DNA of 64,000 nucleotides from Paracraurococcus lichenis (GTDB taxonomy: Bacteria; Pseudomonadota; Alphaproteobacteria; Acetobacterales; Acetobacteraceae). The notes below the pieces were generated by a model. That model saw only the letters and a program-made list of their open reading frames with translations, was not told where the DNA came from and ran no database searches. Positions within the stretch are counted from its first letter, which is position 1, and the number at the start of each line of letters is the position of its first letter. This document shows, in pieces, positions 9,112-18,985 of this stretch. The translations under genes and the position numbers were made by a program. The stretch is taken from positions 310,001 to 374,000 of the forward strand of contig NZ_JAUTWS010000001.1 in the NCBI RefSeq assembly GCF_030657435.1, read 5' to 3'.

Positions 9112-9115
9112 GGCG

Positions 9116-9991
9116 ATGACCGCGGCGGGCACGGCTGATGCATCCGATGACCAGAGGGCCGAAAGGCCCGAAGGTCTGAATCGGCTGCATGCGGGCGTCA
9201 GCCCGCCACTTCTCGAGGTGAACAACATCGAGGTCGTCTACAACGACGTCATCCTGGTGCTGCGCGGCCTGTCGCTCTCGGTGCCGCAGGGCAGGATCGT
9301 CGCCCTGCTCGGCGCCAACGGCGCGGGCAAGTCCACGACGCTGAAGGCGATCTCCGGCCTCCTCCGCACGGAGGAGGGCGAGGTCACCCGCGGCGAGATC
9401 CGCTTCAACGGCGAACGGATCGACGGGGCGGAGGCGCACATGATCGTGCGCAAGGGCATCTTCCAGGTGATGGAAGGTCGGCGGATCATCGCCGACATGA
9501 CCTGCCTGGAGAATCTCCGGCTCGGCGCCTTCACCCGCTCCGACGGCGAGGTGAAGCGCGACATCGACATGGTCTATACCTACTTCCCGCGCCTGAAGGA
9601 GCGCACCGGCCTTGCCGGCTATCTCTCGGGCGGGGAGCAGCAGATGCTGGCGATCGGCCGTGCGCTGATGGCGCGGCCGAAGCTGATCCTGATGGACGAG
9701 CCCTCGATGGGCCTCTCCCCGCTGCTGGTGAAGGAGGTCTTCTCCATCATCCGCAAGCTGAACGAGGACCTCGGGATCACCATCCTCCTGGTGGAGCAGA
9801 ATGCCCGCATGGCGCTCTCCGTCGCCTCCTACGGCTATGTCATGGAGCAGGGGAAGGTGGTGCTGGACGGCACCGCGGAGGCGCTCGCAACGAATGAGGA
9901 TGTGAAGGAGTTCTACCTCGGCGGCCACGGCGCCGAGCGGAAGAGTTTTCGCAACCTCAAGAGCTACAAGCGGAGGAAGCGGTGGCTCTAG
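9116..9991 (+). CDS. livF: Branched-chain/organic acid ABC transporter ATPase (LivF-type) with repeat-derived N-terminus
   Basis: A 291-residue LivF-type ATPase with Walker A GANGAGKSTT (about residues 63-72), signature YLSGGEQQMLAIGRA and Walker B LILMDEPSMGL. LivF proteins normally begin directly at the strand LLEVNNIEV; here about 34 residues precede it, and residues about 10-23 (SDDQRAERPEGLNR) are encoded by a dispersed palindromic repeat seen at two other places in the window. The only in-frame ATG is 9116, which has GAGG just upstream, so the repeat appears to be translated; an in-frame GTG at 9218 would remove it but also cuts into the first strand. There is also a basic C-terminal tail (NLKSYKRRKRWL). 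The next gene overlaps by 10 bp. Confidence 0.9.
   Translation: MTAAGTADASDDQRAERPEGLNRLHAGVSPPLLEVNNIEVVYNDVILVLRGLSLSVPQGRIVALLGANGAGKSTTLKAISGLLRTEEGEVTRGEIRFNGERIDGAEAHMIVRKGIFQVMEGRRIIADMTCLENLRLGAFTRSDGEVKRDIDMVYTYFPRLKERTGLAGYLSGGEQQMLAIGRALMARPKLILMDEPSMGLSPLLVKEVFSIIRKLNEDLGITILLVEQNARMALSVASYGYVMEQGKVVLDGTAEALATNEDVKEFYLGGHGAERKSFRNLKSYKRRKRWL
9144..9184 (+). repeat. Dispersed palindromic repeat, copy A (inside livF)
   Basis: Core reads CCGATGACC, then AGGGCC-GAAA-GGCCC as a hairpin with a GNRA-type loop, then GGTCTGAATCGG. The outer flanks also pair (CCGAT with ATCGG, GACC with GGTC, leaving a 3-base bulge), so the whole unit can fold into one stem. Copies B (32344-32423) and C (55817-55857, other strand) share the same flanks and arms. 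A second small hairpin, GCGGGC-GTCA-GCCCGC, follows at 9191-9206. This copy is translated in frame with livF. Confidence 0.8.
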
Positions 9992-11226
9992 ATCGGTTCT
10001 ACGACGCGCTGGAGACGCGCAGCGCGGACGAGCGCGAGGCGGCGCTGGCGCGGGCCCTGCCGGGGCAGGTGGCGCATGCGAGGGCCCGCGCACCGCATTA
10101 TGCGCGCGCGCTGGCCGATGTGGAGCCGGCGGCCATCGCCTCCCGTGCCGCGCTCGCCGCGCTGCCGGTGGCGCGCAAGTCGGCGCTGATCGCGCAGCAG
10201 TCGGAGGATCCGCCCTTCGGCGGCGTGGTCGCCACGGCGCTCGGCGCGCTGGCCCGCGTCTTCGTCTCGCCCGGCCCGATCGCGGAGCCCGAGGCGGCCG
10301 TGCCGGACTACTGGCGCTATGCCCGCGCCCTGCACGCCACCGGCCTGCGCGGCGGCGAGCTGCTGCACAACTGCTTCGCCTACCACTTCACCCCGGCCGG
10401 CAGCATGCTGGAAGGTGGCGCCCGCGCGCTCGGTTGCCCCGTCTTCCCCGCTGGCACGGGCAACACGGAGATGCAGGCGCGCGCGGCGGCGCAGCTCCGG
10501 CCGCGGTGCTACAGCGGCACGCCCGATTTCCTCAAGACGATCCTGGAGAAGGGGGACGAGCTCGGCCTCGATCTCTCCTCGCTGCAACTCGGCCATGTCA
10601 CCGGTGGCGCCTATTTGCCGACGCTGCGGGCCTGGTATGCCGAGCGCGGCCTGACCGTGCTGCAGAGCTACGGCACCGCCGATCTCGGCCTCATCGCCTA
10701 TGAGAGCGAGGCGCGCGAGGGGCTGATCCTCGACGAGGGCGTGGTGGTGGAGATCCTCCGCCCCGGCACCGGCGACCCGCTGCCGGATGGCGAGGTGGGG
10801 GAGGTGGTGGTGACCACCCTCAACCCGCATCATCCGCTGCTCCGCTTCGCCACCGGCGACCTCTCGGCCATCATGCCGGGCGCCTCGCCCTGCGGCCGCA
10901 CCAATCGCCGCATCCGTGGCTGGATGGGCCGCGCCGACCAGGCGGCGAAGGTGCGCGGCATGTTCGTCCGGCCGGAGCAGGTGGCCGAGGTGCTGCGCGC
11001 CGTGCCCGCGGTGGCGAAGGCACGGCTGGTCGTCTCGCTGGAGGGCGAGCGCGACGTCATGCTGCTGCGGGCCGAGGCGACGGAGCGGGACGAGGCGCTG
11101 GTGGAGAAGCTCGGCCTCGCGCTGCAGAACGCCACCAAGCTGCGCGGCCTGGTGGAGCTGGTGCCGCCCGGAACCCTGCCGAACGACGGCAAGGTCATCG
11201 ACGACACGCGACCGGTGCCGGGCTGA
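9982..11226 (+). CDS. PaaK-like adenylate-forming-enzyme homologue lacking the ATP loop
   Basis: A 414-residue protein related to phenylacetate-CoA ligase (PaaK). It keeps the C-terminal PaaK signature VRGMFVRPEQ, the LLRFATGDL block and the glycine motif QSYGTADLGLIAYE where PaaK has its aromatic/adenine motif. Where active ligases carry the SSGTTGKPT phosphate-binding loop, this protein has FVSPGPIAEPE, which has no Ser/Thr-rich loop. It may therefore be a non-canonical ligase, or have lost adenylation and bind an acyl-CoA or act as a partner. GTG start overlaps livF by 10 bp and the gene overlaps the next ligase by 1 bp, so expression is tightly coupled. Confidence 0.78.
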   Translation: MALDRFYDALETRSADEREAALARALPGQVAHARARAPHYARALADVEPAAIASRAALAALPVARKSALIAQQSEDPPFGGVVATALGALARVFVSPGPIAEPEAAVPDYWRYARALHATGLRGGELLHNCFAYHFTPAGSMLEGGARALGCPVFPAGTGNTEMQARAAAQLRPRCYSGTPDFLKTILEKGDELGLDLSSLQLGHVTGGAYLPTLRAWYAERGLTVLQSYGTADLGLIAYESEAREGLILDEGVVVEILRPGTGDPLPDGEVGEVVVTTLNPHHPLLRFATGDLSAIMPGASPCGRTNRRIRGWMGRADQAAKVRGMFVRPEQVAEVLRAVPAVAKARLVVSLEGERDVMLLRAEATERDEALVEKLGLALQNATKLRGLVELVPPGTLPNDGKVIDDTRPVPG

Positions 11227-12851
11227 TGCTGCCCAAGGGACGTAGCTACGAGGCGATCCGCGCCGCCTTCCGCTGGCGGGTGCCGGATCGCTACAACATG
11301 GCCGTCGATTGCTGCGATCGCTGGGCGGATGGCAGCGGCCGGCCGGCGCTGCTGCACCTGCATGCCGATGGGCGGCTGGACCGCATCAGCTTCGACGCGT
11401 TGAAGGCCGACAGCAACCGGCTGGCCAATGCGCTGCGGGCGCATGGGATCGGGCGCGGCGACCGCGTCGGCGTGCTGCTGCCGCAGGTGCCGGAGGCGGC
11501 ACTTGCGCATCTCGCCATCTACAGGCTCGGCGCCATCGCGGTGCCGCTGTTCCAGCTCTTCCAGGAACAGGCGCTGGAGTTCCGCCTGTCCGATAGCGGC
11601 GCGGCGGCGCTGGTGACGGATGCGGTCGGGCTGGCGAAGCTCGCCGCCATCCGGGACCGGTTGCCCGATCTGCGCCTGGTGCTGAGCGCCGATGGTGCGG
11701 GGGAGGGCGCGCTCGACCTGCATGCCGAGATGGCGCGCGCCTCGGATGGTTTCACGCCGGTGGACACGGCGGCCGACGATCCGGCGATCATCGTCTATAC
11801 TTCCGGCACGACCGGCGCGCCGAAGGGCGCGCTGCATGCGCATCGCGTGCTGCTCGGCCACCTGCCGGGCGTCGAGATGCCGCAGGACCTCTTCCCGCAG
11901 CGCGGCGACCTGTTCTGGACGCCGGCCGACTGGGCCTGGGTCGGCGGGCTGTTCGACGTGCTGCTACCCAGCCTGCACCACGGCGTGCCGGTGCTGGCGC
12001 ACCGCATGGCGAAATTCGACCCCGAATTCGCCTTCCGCCTGATGGCGCGGCACAACGTAAGAAACGCCTTCCTGCCGCCGACCGCGCTGAAGATGATGCG
12101 CGGCCTGCCTCGCGCGGCGCAATACGGCGCGCATCCTCGCAGCATCGGCAGCGGCGGCGAGACGCTGGGGGCGGAGCTGCTGGACTGGGGCCGCAGCGCC
12201 TTCGGCGTCACGATCAACGAGTTCTACGGCCAGACCGAATGCAACCTGGTCGTCTCCTCCTGCGCCACGATCATGCCGGCGCGGCCGGGCTGGATGGGCC
12301 GTGCCGTGCCGGGCCATGCTGTCGCGGTGGTGGACGCCGAGGGCACGCCGCTGCCGCCCGGCGCCATCGGCACCATCGCCGTGCGCCGGCCGGACCCGGT
12401 GATGTTCCTGGGCTACTGGAACAACCCGACGGCGACGGCGGCGAAATTCGCCGGCGACTGGCTGCTCACCGGCGACCAGGGGGTGATGAGCGAGGATGGC
12501 TGGTTCCGCTTCGTCGGCCGCGACGACGACGTCATCACCTCGGCCGGCTACCGCATCGGCCCCGGCGAGATCGAGGATTGCCTGCTGCGCCATCCCGCCG
12601 TCGCCATGGTGGCCGTCATCGGCCTGCCCGACCCGCTGCGGACCGAGGCGGTGACCGCCATCGTCGTGCCCGCGCCCGGTGCGGTCGCCGGCCCGGCGCT
12701 GGCCGCCGAATTGCAGGACCACGTGAAAACCCGCCTCGCCGCGCACAGCTATCCGCGGCAGGTCATCTTCCAGGATGCGCTGCCGCTGACCGCCACCGGC
12801 AAGGTGATGCGGGGCGAGCTGCGCCGCCGCATGACGCAGGGAGGGCCATGA
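11226..12851 (+). CDS. AMP-dependent acyl-CoA synthetase (medium-chain/acetyl-type)
   Basis: A 541-residue ANL enzyme with every core motif intact: [13 protein letters not shown] (ATP loop), FYGQTE, LLTGDQG, the hinge [20 protein letters not shown], and the C-terminal [11 protein letters not shown] that contains the catalytic lysine. The pattern resembles the AcsA/medium-chain acyl-CoA synthetase branch. It would convert a short or branched acid to its CoA ester before the dehydrogenase encoded next. ATG at 11226 overlaps the previous stop by 1 bp, and its own stop overlaps the dehydrogenase start by 4 bp. Preferred acid is not determinable; isovalerate or a terpenoid-derived acid is plausible from context. 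Confidence 0.88.
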   Translation: MLPKGRSYEAIRAAFRWRVPDRYNMAVDCCDRWADGSGRPALLHLHADGRLDRISFDALKADSNRLANALRAHGIGRGDRVGVLLPQVPEAALAHLAIYRLGAIAVPLFQLFQEQALEFRLSDSGAAALVTDAVGLAKLAAIRDRLPDLRLVLSADGAGEGALDLHAEMARASDGFTPVDTAADDPAIIVYTSGTTGAPKGALHAHRVLLGHLPGVEMPQDLFPQRGDLFWTPADWAWVGGLFDVLLPSLHHGVPVLAHRMAKFDPEFAFRLMARHNVRNAFLPPTALKMMRGLPRAAQYGAHPRSIGSGGETLGAELLDWGRSAFGVTINEFYGQTECNLVVSSCATIMPARPGWMGRAVPGHAVAVVDAEGTPLPPGAIGTIAVRRPDPVMFLGYWNNPTATAAKFAGDWLLTGDQGVMSEDGWFRFVGRDDDVITSAGYRIGPGEIEDCLLRHPAVAMVAVIGLPDPLRTEAVTAIVVPAPGAVAGPALAAELQDHVKTRLAAHSYPRQVIFQDALPLTATGKVMRGELRRRMTQGGP

Positions 12852-14026
12852 TGCCCGGCAACGTCACCATCCCCAGCCTCGATTTCGGGCTCGGCGACGA
12901 GATCGACATGCTCCGCGACAGCGTGAAGGGCTTCGCCGATGCGCGAGTCGCGCCGATCGCCGCCGAGATCGACCGCACCGACGAATTCCCCCGGCATCTC
13001 TGGCCGGAGATGGGCGCTCTCGGCCTGCACGGCATCACGGTGGAGGAGGAGTGGGGCGGCGCCAATATGGGCTACCTCGCCCATTGCGTGGCGATGGAGG
13101 AGGTGAGCCGCGCCAGCGCCTCGGTCGGTCTCTCCTACGGCGCGCATTCCAACCTCTGCGTCAACCAGATCCGCCGCAACGGCACGGAGGAGCAGAAGCG
13201 CCGCTACCTGCCGAAGCTGATCAGCGGCGAGCATCTGGGCGCGCTGGCGATGAGCGAGCCGGGCGCGGGCTCCGATGTCGTCTCCATGAAGCTGCGGGCG
13301 GACAAGCGGGGCGACCGCTACGTCCTGAACGGCACCAAGCTCTGGATCACCAATGCGCATTACGCCGAGACGCTGGTGGTCTATGCCAAGACCGAGCCGG
13401 AAGCCGGCCCGCGCGGCATCACCGCCTTCCTGATCGAGAAGGGCTTTTCCGGGTTTCGCCCGGCGCAGAAGCTCGACAAGCTCGGCATGCGCGGCTCCCC
13501 GACCTCCGAGCTGGTCTTCGAGGATTGCGAGGTGCCGGCGGAGAACGTGCTCGGCCGCCTGAACGAGGGCGTGCGCGTGCTGATGTCCGGCCTCGACTAC
13601 GAGCGCGCGGTGCTGGCGGCGGGACCGCTCGGCATCATGCAGGCGGCGCTCGATGTCGTCGTGCCCTACATCCATGAGCGGAAGCAGTTCGGCCAGTCGA
13701 TCGGCGAGTTCCAGCTCATCCAGGGCAAGGTGGCCGACATGTACACGGCGCTGAATGCCTGCCGCGCCTATGTCTATGCCGTGGCGCGCGCCTGCGACCG
13801 CGGCCAGACCACGCGGAAGGACGCGGCCGGCGCCATCCTCTATGCCGCGGAGGCGGCGACGAAGATCGCGCTCGACGCCATCCAGATCCTCGGTGGCATG
13901 GGCTACATCAACGAGACGCCGACCGGCCGCCTGCTGCGCGACGCCAAGCTCTACGAGATCGGCGCCGGCACCAGCGAGATCCGCCGCATGCTGATCGGCC
14001 GCGAGCTGTTCCGCGAGACCGCATGA
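12848..14026 (+). CDS. liuA: Isovaleryl-CoA dehydrogenase
   Basis: A 392-residue acyl-CoA dehydrogenase (N-terminal helical, middle beta, C-terminal helical FAD domains). The distinctive isovaleryl-CoA dehydrogenase feature is that the catalytic glutamate sits in [19 protein letters not shown] (Glu252), rather than near the C-terminus as in most family members. Other family blocks are [43 protein letters not shown] and the C-terminal [18 protein letters not shown]. It oxidises isovaleryl-CoA to 3-methylcrotonyl-CoA with electrons to ETF. ATG at 12848 overlaps the ligase stop; an adjacent ATG at 12851 is equivalent. The carboxylase genes follow immediately. Confidence 0.93.
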   Translation: MMPGNVTIPSLDFGLGDEIDMLRDSVKGFADARVAPIAAEIDRTDEFPRHLWPEMGALGLHGITVEEEWGGANMGYLAHCVAMEEVSRASASVGLSYGAHSNLCVNQIRRNGTEEQKRRYLPKLISGEHLGALAMSEPGAGSDVVSMKLRADKRGDRYVLNGTKLWITNAHYAETLVVYAKTEPEAGPRGITAFLIEKGFSGFRPAQKLDKLGMRGSPTSELVFEDCEVPAENVLGRLNEGVRVLMSGLDYERAVLAAGPLGIMQAALDVVVPYIHERKQFGQSIGEFQLIQGKVADMYTALNACRAYVYAVARACDRGQTTRKDAAGAILYAAEAATKIALDAIQILGGMGYINETPTGRLLRDAKLYEIGAGTSEIRRMLIGRELFRETA

Positions 14027-15630
14027 GCGCGCTCACGTCAGGCATCGACACGCGCGGCAGCGGGTTCCGCGCAAACGCGGCACATATGCGCACCCTGCTG
14101 GCGGAACTCGCCGAGCGCACGGCCGAGGCGGCGCAGGGCGGGCCCGAGGCCTCGCGCCAGCGCCACCTCTCCCGCGGCAAGCTCCTGCCGCGGGAGCGGG
14201 TGGAGCGGCTGCTCGACCCCGGCGCGCCCTTCCTCGAACTCTCGCCGCTCGCGGCACACGGCATGTATGGCGGCGAGGTGCCGGCGGGCGGCATCCTGAC
14301 GGGCATCGGCCGCGTCGCGGGCCGCGAATGCGTCATCGTCGCCAATGATGCGACGGTGAAGGGCGGCACCTATTACCCCATCACGGTGAAGAAGCACCTG
14401 CGGGCGCAGGAGGTGGCGCAGCAGAACCGGCTGCCCTGCCTCTATCTCGTGGACAGCGGCGGCGCCAACCTGCCGAACCAGGACGAGATTTTTCCTGATC
14501 GCGACCATTTCGGCCGGATCTTCTACAACCAGGCCACCATGTCCTCGCTCGGCATCCCGCAGGTCGCCGTGGTGATGGGAAGCTGCACCGCCGGCGGCGC
14601 CTATGTGCCGGCCATGTGCGACGAGGCGATCATCGTCCGCAACCAGGGCACCATCTTCCTCGCGGGCCCGCCGCTGGTGAAGGCGGCGACCGGCGAGGTG
14701 GTCTCCGCCGAGGATCTCGGCGGCGCCGATGTCCACACCCGCCTCTCCGGCGTCGCCGACCATTTCGCGGCGGACGACATGCATGCGCTCGGCCTCGCCC
14801 GGCGCATCGTCGGGCATCTGGCGCCGACGCGGCCGCCGGGCGACGACCTCGCCCCGCCCGTGCCGCCGCGCTACGACCCGGCGGAGCTGCACGGCATCAT
14901 CCCGCAGGACGTCCGCCAGCCCTATGATGTCAGGGAGGTGATCGCGCGCATCGTCGACGGCTCGGAGCTCGACGAGTTCAAGGCGCGCTACGGCACCACG
15001 CTGGTCTGCGGCTTCGCCCGCATCTGGGGCCGCCCGGTCGGCATCCTCGCCAACAACGGCATCCTCTTCTCCGAATCCGCGCTGAAGGGCGCGCATTTCG
15101 TCGAGCTCTGCAGCCAGCGCAACATCCCGCTGCTCTTCCTGCAGAACATCGCGGGGTTCATGGTGGGCCGGAAATACGAGACGGGCGGCATCGCCAAGGA
15201 CGGCGCCAAGCTGGTCACCGCCGTCGCCACCACCAGCGTACCCAAGTTCACCGTCATCATCGGCGGCAGCTTCGGCGCCGGCAATTACGGCATGTGCGGC
15301 CGCGCCTATAGCCCGCGGCTGCTCTTCACCTGGCCGAACAGCCGCATCTCCGTCATGGGTGGGGAGCAGGCGGCGAGCGTTCTGGCCACCGTCCGCCGCG
15401 ACAACCTGGAAGCCGCGGGCAAGGCCTGGCCGGCCGAGGCGGAGGAGGCGTTCAAGGCGCCGATCCGCGCGCAGTACGAGACGCAGGGCTCGCCCTACTA
15501 CGCCACCGCCCGGCTCTGGGACGACGGCATCATCGACCCCGCCATGACGCGCGACGTCATCGGCCTCGGCCTCGCCGCCGCGGCCAATGCGCCCATTGCG
15601 CCCACCCGCTTCGGCGTCTTCCGGATGTGA
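14023..15630 (+). CDS. liuB: 3-methylcrotonyl-CoA carboxylase, carboxyltransferase (beta) subunit
   Basis: A 535-residue biotin-dependent carboxyltransferase. The stretch with [20 protein letters not shown] and [21 protein letters not shown] is specific to methylcrotonyl/geranyl-CoA carboxylases; the second half includes [20 protein letters not shown] and [19 protein letters not shown]. It transfers CO2 from carboxybiotin to 3-methylcrotonyl-CoA, giving 3-methylglutaconyl-CoA. It sits directly between the dehydrogenase (4-bp overlap) and the biotin-carboxylase subunit, which favours MCC over geranyl-CoA carboxylase. The hydratase (LiuC) and HMG-CoA lyase (LiuE) needed to finish leucine breakdown are not in this window. 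Confidence 0.92.
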   Translation: MSALTSGIDTRGSGFRANAAHMRTLLAELAERTAEAAQGGPEASRQRHLSRGKLLPRERVERLLDPGAPFLELSPLAAHGMYGGEVPAGGILTGIGRVAGRECVIVANDATVKGGTYYPITVKKHLRAQEVAQQNRLPCLYLVDSGGANLPNQDEIFPDRDHFGRIFYNQATMSSLGIPQVAVVMGSCTAGGAYVPAMCDEAIIVRNQGTIFLAGPPLVKAATGEVVSAEDLGGADVHTRLSGVADHFAADDMHALGLARRIVGHLAPTRPPGDDLAPPVPPRYDPAELHGIIPQDVRQPYDVREVIARIVDGSELDEFKARYGTTLVCGFARIWGRPVGILANNGILFSESALKGAHFVELCSQRNIPLLFLQNIAGFMVGRKYETGGIAKDGAKLVTAVATTSVPKFTVIIGGSFGAGNYGMCGRAYSPRLLFTWPNSRISVMGGEQAASVLATVRRDNLEAAGKAWPAEAEEAFKAPIRAQYETQGSPYYATARLWDDGIIDPAMTRDVIGLGLAAAANAPIAPTRFGVFRM

Positions 15631-15635
15631 CGGCG

Positions 15636-17600
15636 ATGTTCCGCACCCTCCTCATCGGCAATCGCGGCGAGATCGCCTGCCGCGTCATCCGCACCGCGCG
15701 GCGCATGGGTATCCGCACCGTCGCCGTCTTCTCCGAGGCCGATGCCCGGGCGCAGCACGTCGCCCTGGCCGACGAGGCCTACCCGATCGGCCCCGCCCGC
15801 GCCGCCGACAGCTATCTCCGCATCGACCGCATCCTCGCCGCCGCGCGGGCCAGCGGGGCGGAGGCGATCCATCCCGGCTACGGCTTCCTCTCGGAGAACG
15901 CCGATTTCGCCGAGGCCTGCGCCGCGGCCGGGATCGCTTTCCTCGGCCCGCCGCCCGCCGCCATCCGCGCCATGGGCAGCAAGGCCGAGAGCAAGCGGCT
16001 GATGGAGCAGGCCGGCGTCCCCGTCGTGCCCGGCTACCACGGCGAGCAGCAGGATGAGGCCTTCCTCGCCGACCAGGCCGCGCGCATCGGCTTCCCCGTG
16101 CTGATCAAGGCCAGCGCCGGCGGGGGCGGGAAGGGGATGCGGCCCGTCCTGGCCGCCGCCGACTTCGCCGCGCAGCTTGCCGGCGCGCGACGGGAGGCCA
16201 AGGCGGCCTTCGGCGACGACCGCGTGCTGCTCGAGCGCTACCTGCAGAAGCCCCGCCATGTCGAGGTGCAGGTCTTCGCCGATACGCAGGGCCACGCCAT
16301 CCACCTGCACACGCGGGACTGCTCCGTGCAGCGCCGCCACCAGAAAGTGCTGGAGGAGGCGCCCGCCCCCGACCTCTCGCCCGCCCTGCGCGCCCGGCTG
16401 CACGCGGCCGCCATCGCCGCCGCCCGCGCCGTCGGCTATGTCTCGGCCGGCACGGTGGAGTTCATCGTGGAGGGCGAGGACGCCTTCTTCATGGAGATGA
16501 ACACCCGCCTGCAGGTGGAGCACCCGGTGACGGAGATGGTCACCGGCCTCGACCTGGTGGAGTGGCAGATCCGCGTCGCCGCGGGCGAGCCCCTGCCGCT
16601 GCGCGAGGCGCCGGCGCCGGAGGGCCACAGCGTCGAGGTACGGCTCTATGCCGAGGACCCGGCGCAGGACTTCCGCCCCTCCACCGGCCCGCTCCGCCGC
16701 TTCGCGCTGCCGGCGCCGGCACCCGACCTGCGGATCGAGAGCGGCGTCGTGGAGAGCGATGCCATCACGCCCTTCTACGACCCGATGATCGCCAAGCTGG
16801 TCGCCTGGGGACCGGACCGGGGGGCGGCGCTGGCGCGGCTCGGCGCGGCGCTCGGGGAATGCCGGATCGCCGGCATCACCAGCAATCTCGGCTTCCTACA
16901 GCGCCTGGTGGCGCATCCCGCCATGCGCGCGGCGGAACTCGACACCGGCTTCGCCGGCCGCTTCGCGGCCGACCTCCAGCCGCCACCGCGCCCCGCGCCC
17001 GCCCTGGCGCTGGCCGCAGCGGCGCTGGAGGCGATCCTGCCCGCCACGGCCGCGCCGCCCGCCGATCCCTGGGACCGCCGCGACGGCTGGCGGCTGCAGG
17101 GCGCCGGGTCGCAACTCGTTCACCTCGCCGATGGCGAGGCGCTGCACCGGCTGCGCCTGTCCCATGCCGGCGCCGGCTGGCGCTTGGCGCTCGACGGCGC
17201 GGAGACGGCGCTGTCGGGACGCCGCCTCGACGGCGGCCTGCAGGTCACGCTCGGCGAGGCCGTCCACCGCATCCCGGTCCTGCGCGACGGCGATGCCATC
17301 CAGGTCCTGCTGCCGGAGGGTGGCTGGACGCTCCGCCTGCTCGATCCCCATGCGCCGCCGGGCGGGGAGGCCTCCGCCCAGGGCCGCCTCTCCGCGCCCA
17401 TCCCCGGCCGCGTCGTGCAGGTGCTGGTCACCCAGGGGGAGGCTGTCTCGCGCGGCCAGGTGCTCGCGGTGCTCGAGGCCATGAAGACCGAGCTCCGCAT
17501 CACCGCGCCGGCCGATGGCGTCGTCGCCCATATCGGCTGCGCCGCCGGCGACACGGTGGAGGAGGGAACGGAGATCGTCACCCTCACCGCCGCCGAGTAG
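15636..17600 (+). CDS. liuD: 3-methylcrotonyl-CoA carboxylase, biotin-carboxylase/biotin-carrier (alpha) subunit
   Basis: A 654-residue protein with the biotin-carboxylase domain at the N-terminus (LLIGNRGEIACRVIRTARRMG; ATP-grasp loop KASAGGGGKGM; EMNTRLQVEHPVTEMVTGLD), a central BT-type linker, and a C-terminal biotinyl domain whose biotinylated lysine is in LEAMKTEL (Lys617). It carboxylates biotin using ATP and bicarbonate for the beta subunit. ATG 15636 begins the conserved MFRTLLIGNRGE; an in-frame GTG at 15627, inside the previous stop, would add three residues. Last gene of the operon; an opposite-strand MFS gene ends 31 bp downstream. Confidence 0.93.
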   Translation: MFRTLLIGNRGEIACRVIRTARRMGIRTVAVFSEADARAQHVALADEAYPIGPARAADSYLRIDRILAAARASGAEAIHPGYGFLSENADFAEACAAAGIAFLGPPPAAIRAMGSKAESKRLMEQAGVPVVPGYHGEQQDEAFLADQAARIGFPVLIKASAGGGGKGMRPVLAAADFAAQLAGARREAKAAFGDDRVLLERYLQKPRHVEVQVFADTQGHAIHLHTRDCSVQRRHQKVLEEAPAPDLSPALRARLHAAAIAAARAVGYVSAGTVEFIVEGEDAFFMEMNTRLQVEHPVTEMVTGLDLVEWQIRVAAGEPLPLREAPAPEGHSVEVRLYAEDPAQDFRPSTGPLRRFALPAPAPDLRIESGVVESDAITPFYDPMIAKLVAWGPDRGAALARLGAALGECRIAGITSNLGFLQRLVAHPAMRAAELDTGFAGRFAADLQPPPRPAPALALAAAALEAILPATAAPPADPWDRRDGWRLQGAGSQLVHLADGEALHRLRLSHAGAGWRLALDGAETALSGRRLDGGLQVTLGEAVHRIPVLRDGDAIQVLLPEGGWTLRLLDPHAPPGGEASAQGRLSAPIPGRVVQVLVTQGEAVSRGQVLAVLEAMKTELRITAPADGVVAHIGCAAGDTVEEGTEIVTLTAAE

Positions 17601-17630
17601 GCGGCGGCGTCGGGCGGGCCGAGGACCGCC

Positions 17631-18824
17631 CTAGGCCATCGCCACCCGCGGCGGGCGCACGATCCAGTTCATCACGCTCGCCGCGATGCCGACCGCGACC
17701 ATCACCGGCCAGAAGGCCTCGTAGCTGCCCGCCGTCTCCAGCAGCACCGCGCCCGCGGCGGCGCCGAGGAAGCCGCCGACCTGGTGGCTGAGGAAGCAGA
17801 CGCCGTAGAGCGCGCCGAGATCGGCGACGCCGAAGCGGCGCGCGATGGCAGCGCTGGTCAGCGGGATGGTGCCGAGCCAGACGAAGCCCATCACGGCGGC
17901 GAAGACCAGCGTCCCCGCATAGGTCGGCGTGGTGAAGGCGTAGCAGGCGATCGCCACCGTCCGCAGGGCGTAGATGGCGCCCAGCGCGAGCTCGGGCTGC
18001 AGGTGGTTGCTCACCTTGCCGCAGAGCCAACTGCCGGGGATGTTGAACAACCCGATGGTCATCAGGGCCATGGCGCCGAGCCCCGTCGGCAGGCCGCAGA
18101 GCGCGATGTGGCTCGGCAGGTGCATGGTCAGGAAGGCGAGCTGGAAGCCGCAGGCGAAGAAGCCCGCGGTCAGCAGCGCGAAGTCGCGGTCGGCCAGCGC
18201 CTGCCGCGCCAGCGCCGGCAGGCCGGCGAGGCCGGTCGCCGCGCGGCCCGGCACCTGCTCCGGCGCGCCCCATTCGATGCCGCGGGAGATCGGCACGATG
18301 ACCAGCAGCGTCAGCGCGAGGATGCCGAGGGTGGCGATGGCGCCCACGCCGCCGATCAGGCTCTGCGCCAGCGGCACCATCGCCGCCTGGCCCAGCGAGC
18401 CGCCGGCGGAGGCGAGGCCGATCATCTCGCCCCGCCGCGCCGGCGGCACCGCGCGGCCGACCGCGGCCAGCGCCGCGCCGGTCCCGCAGCAGGAGACGCC
18501 GATGCCGGTCAGCAGGCCGATGCCGATGAGGATGGCGGGGGCCGAGGTCCAGAGCGCCGGCAGCCCGACGCCGGCGGCCAGCAGCAGCGCGCCGCCGGCC
18601 ATGACGCGCCCGGCGCCGTGCCGGTCGGCGATGGCGCCGCTGATCGGCTGGGACAGGCCCCAGACCAGGTTATGGATGGCGACCGCGGTGCCGAGCACGG
18701 CGGGCGAGATCCCCGCCTCCGCCGAGAGCGGCAGGAGGAAGAGGCCGAAGGTCTGCCGCATGCCCAGCGCGAGGCTGATCGAGGCGGCCGCTGCGGCGAC
18801 GATGGTCCAGAGGGCAGGGCGCAT
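17631..18824 (-). CDS. MFS transporter
   Basis: A 397-residue major facilitator with about 12 hydrophobic segments. The N-terminal half contains SAEAGISPAVLGTAVAIHNLVWGLSQPISGAIADRHGAGRV, whose GAIADRHGAGR loop between helices 2 and 3 is the MFS signature. The central charged loop lies around residues 190-215. The ATG at 18824 is preferred; further upstream codons add a non-hydrophobic lead. This subgroup (oxalate/formate-antiporter-like) often moves carboxylates, but the substrate is unknown. It converges on the carboxylase operon and is probably transcribed alone. Confidence 0.88.
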   Translation of the reverse strand: MRPALWTIVAAAAASISLALGMRQTFGLFLLPLSAEAGISPAVLGTAVAIHNLVWGLSQPISGAIADRHGAGRVMAGGALLLAAGVGLPALWTSAPAILIGIGLLTGIGVSCCGTGAALAAVGRAVPPARRGEMIGLASAGGSLGQAAMVPLAQSLIGGVGAIATLGILALTLLVIVPISRGIEWGAPEQVPGRAATGLAGLPALARQALADRDFALLTAGFFACGFQLAFLTMHLPSHIALCGLPTGLGAMALMTIGLFNIPGSWLCGKVSNHLQPELALGAIYALRTVAIACYAFTTPTYAGTLVFAAVMGFVWLGTIPLTSAAIARRFGVADLGALYGVCFLSHQVGGFLGAAAGAVLLETAGSYEAFWPVMVAVGIAASVMNWIVRPPRVAMA

Positions 18825-18985
18825 GCTGCAATGAGACGGAAGCGCCGCGGCGGCAACAAGCGCGCGCTGCGCCGACCCTGCCATGCTCGCCGGCGATATC
18901 TCGGCCCGGCGCCGGTCTTCATCGGGTCTTAACCCGCAGCGCGCGAGGCTTGCGGATCACCTCGACGGGGAATCGGAGGCGCGCG

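Noticed and set aside
9218-9991. A shorter LivF starting at GTG 9218
   Set aside because: This would remove the first residues of the conserved strand LLEVNNIEV; ATG 9116 has a better ribosome site. It cannot be fully excluded.
14023-17600. Geranyl-CoA carboxylase as the identity of the carboxylase
   Set aside because: The two families are close, but the gene order directly after isovaleryl-CoA dehydrogenase and absence of other citronellol-pathway genes favour methylcrotonyl-CoA carboxylase.
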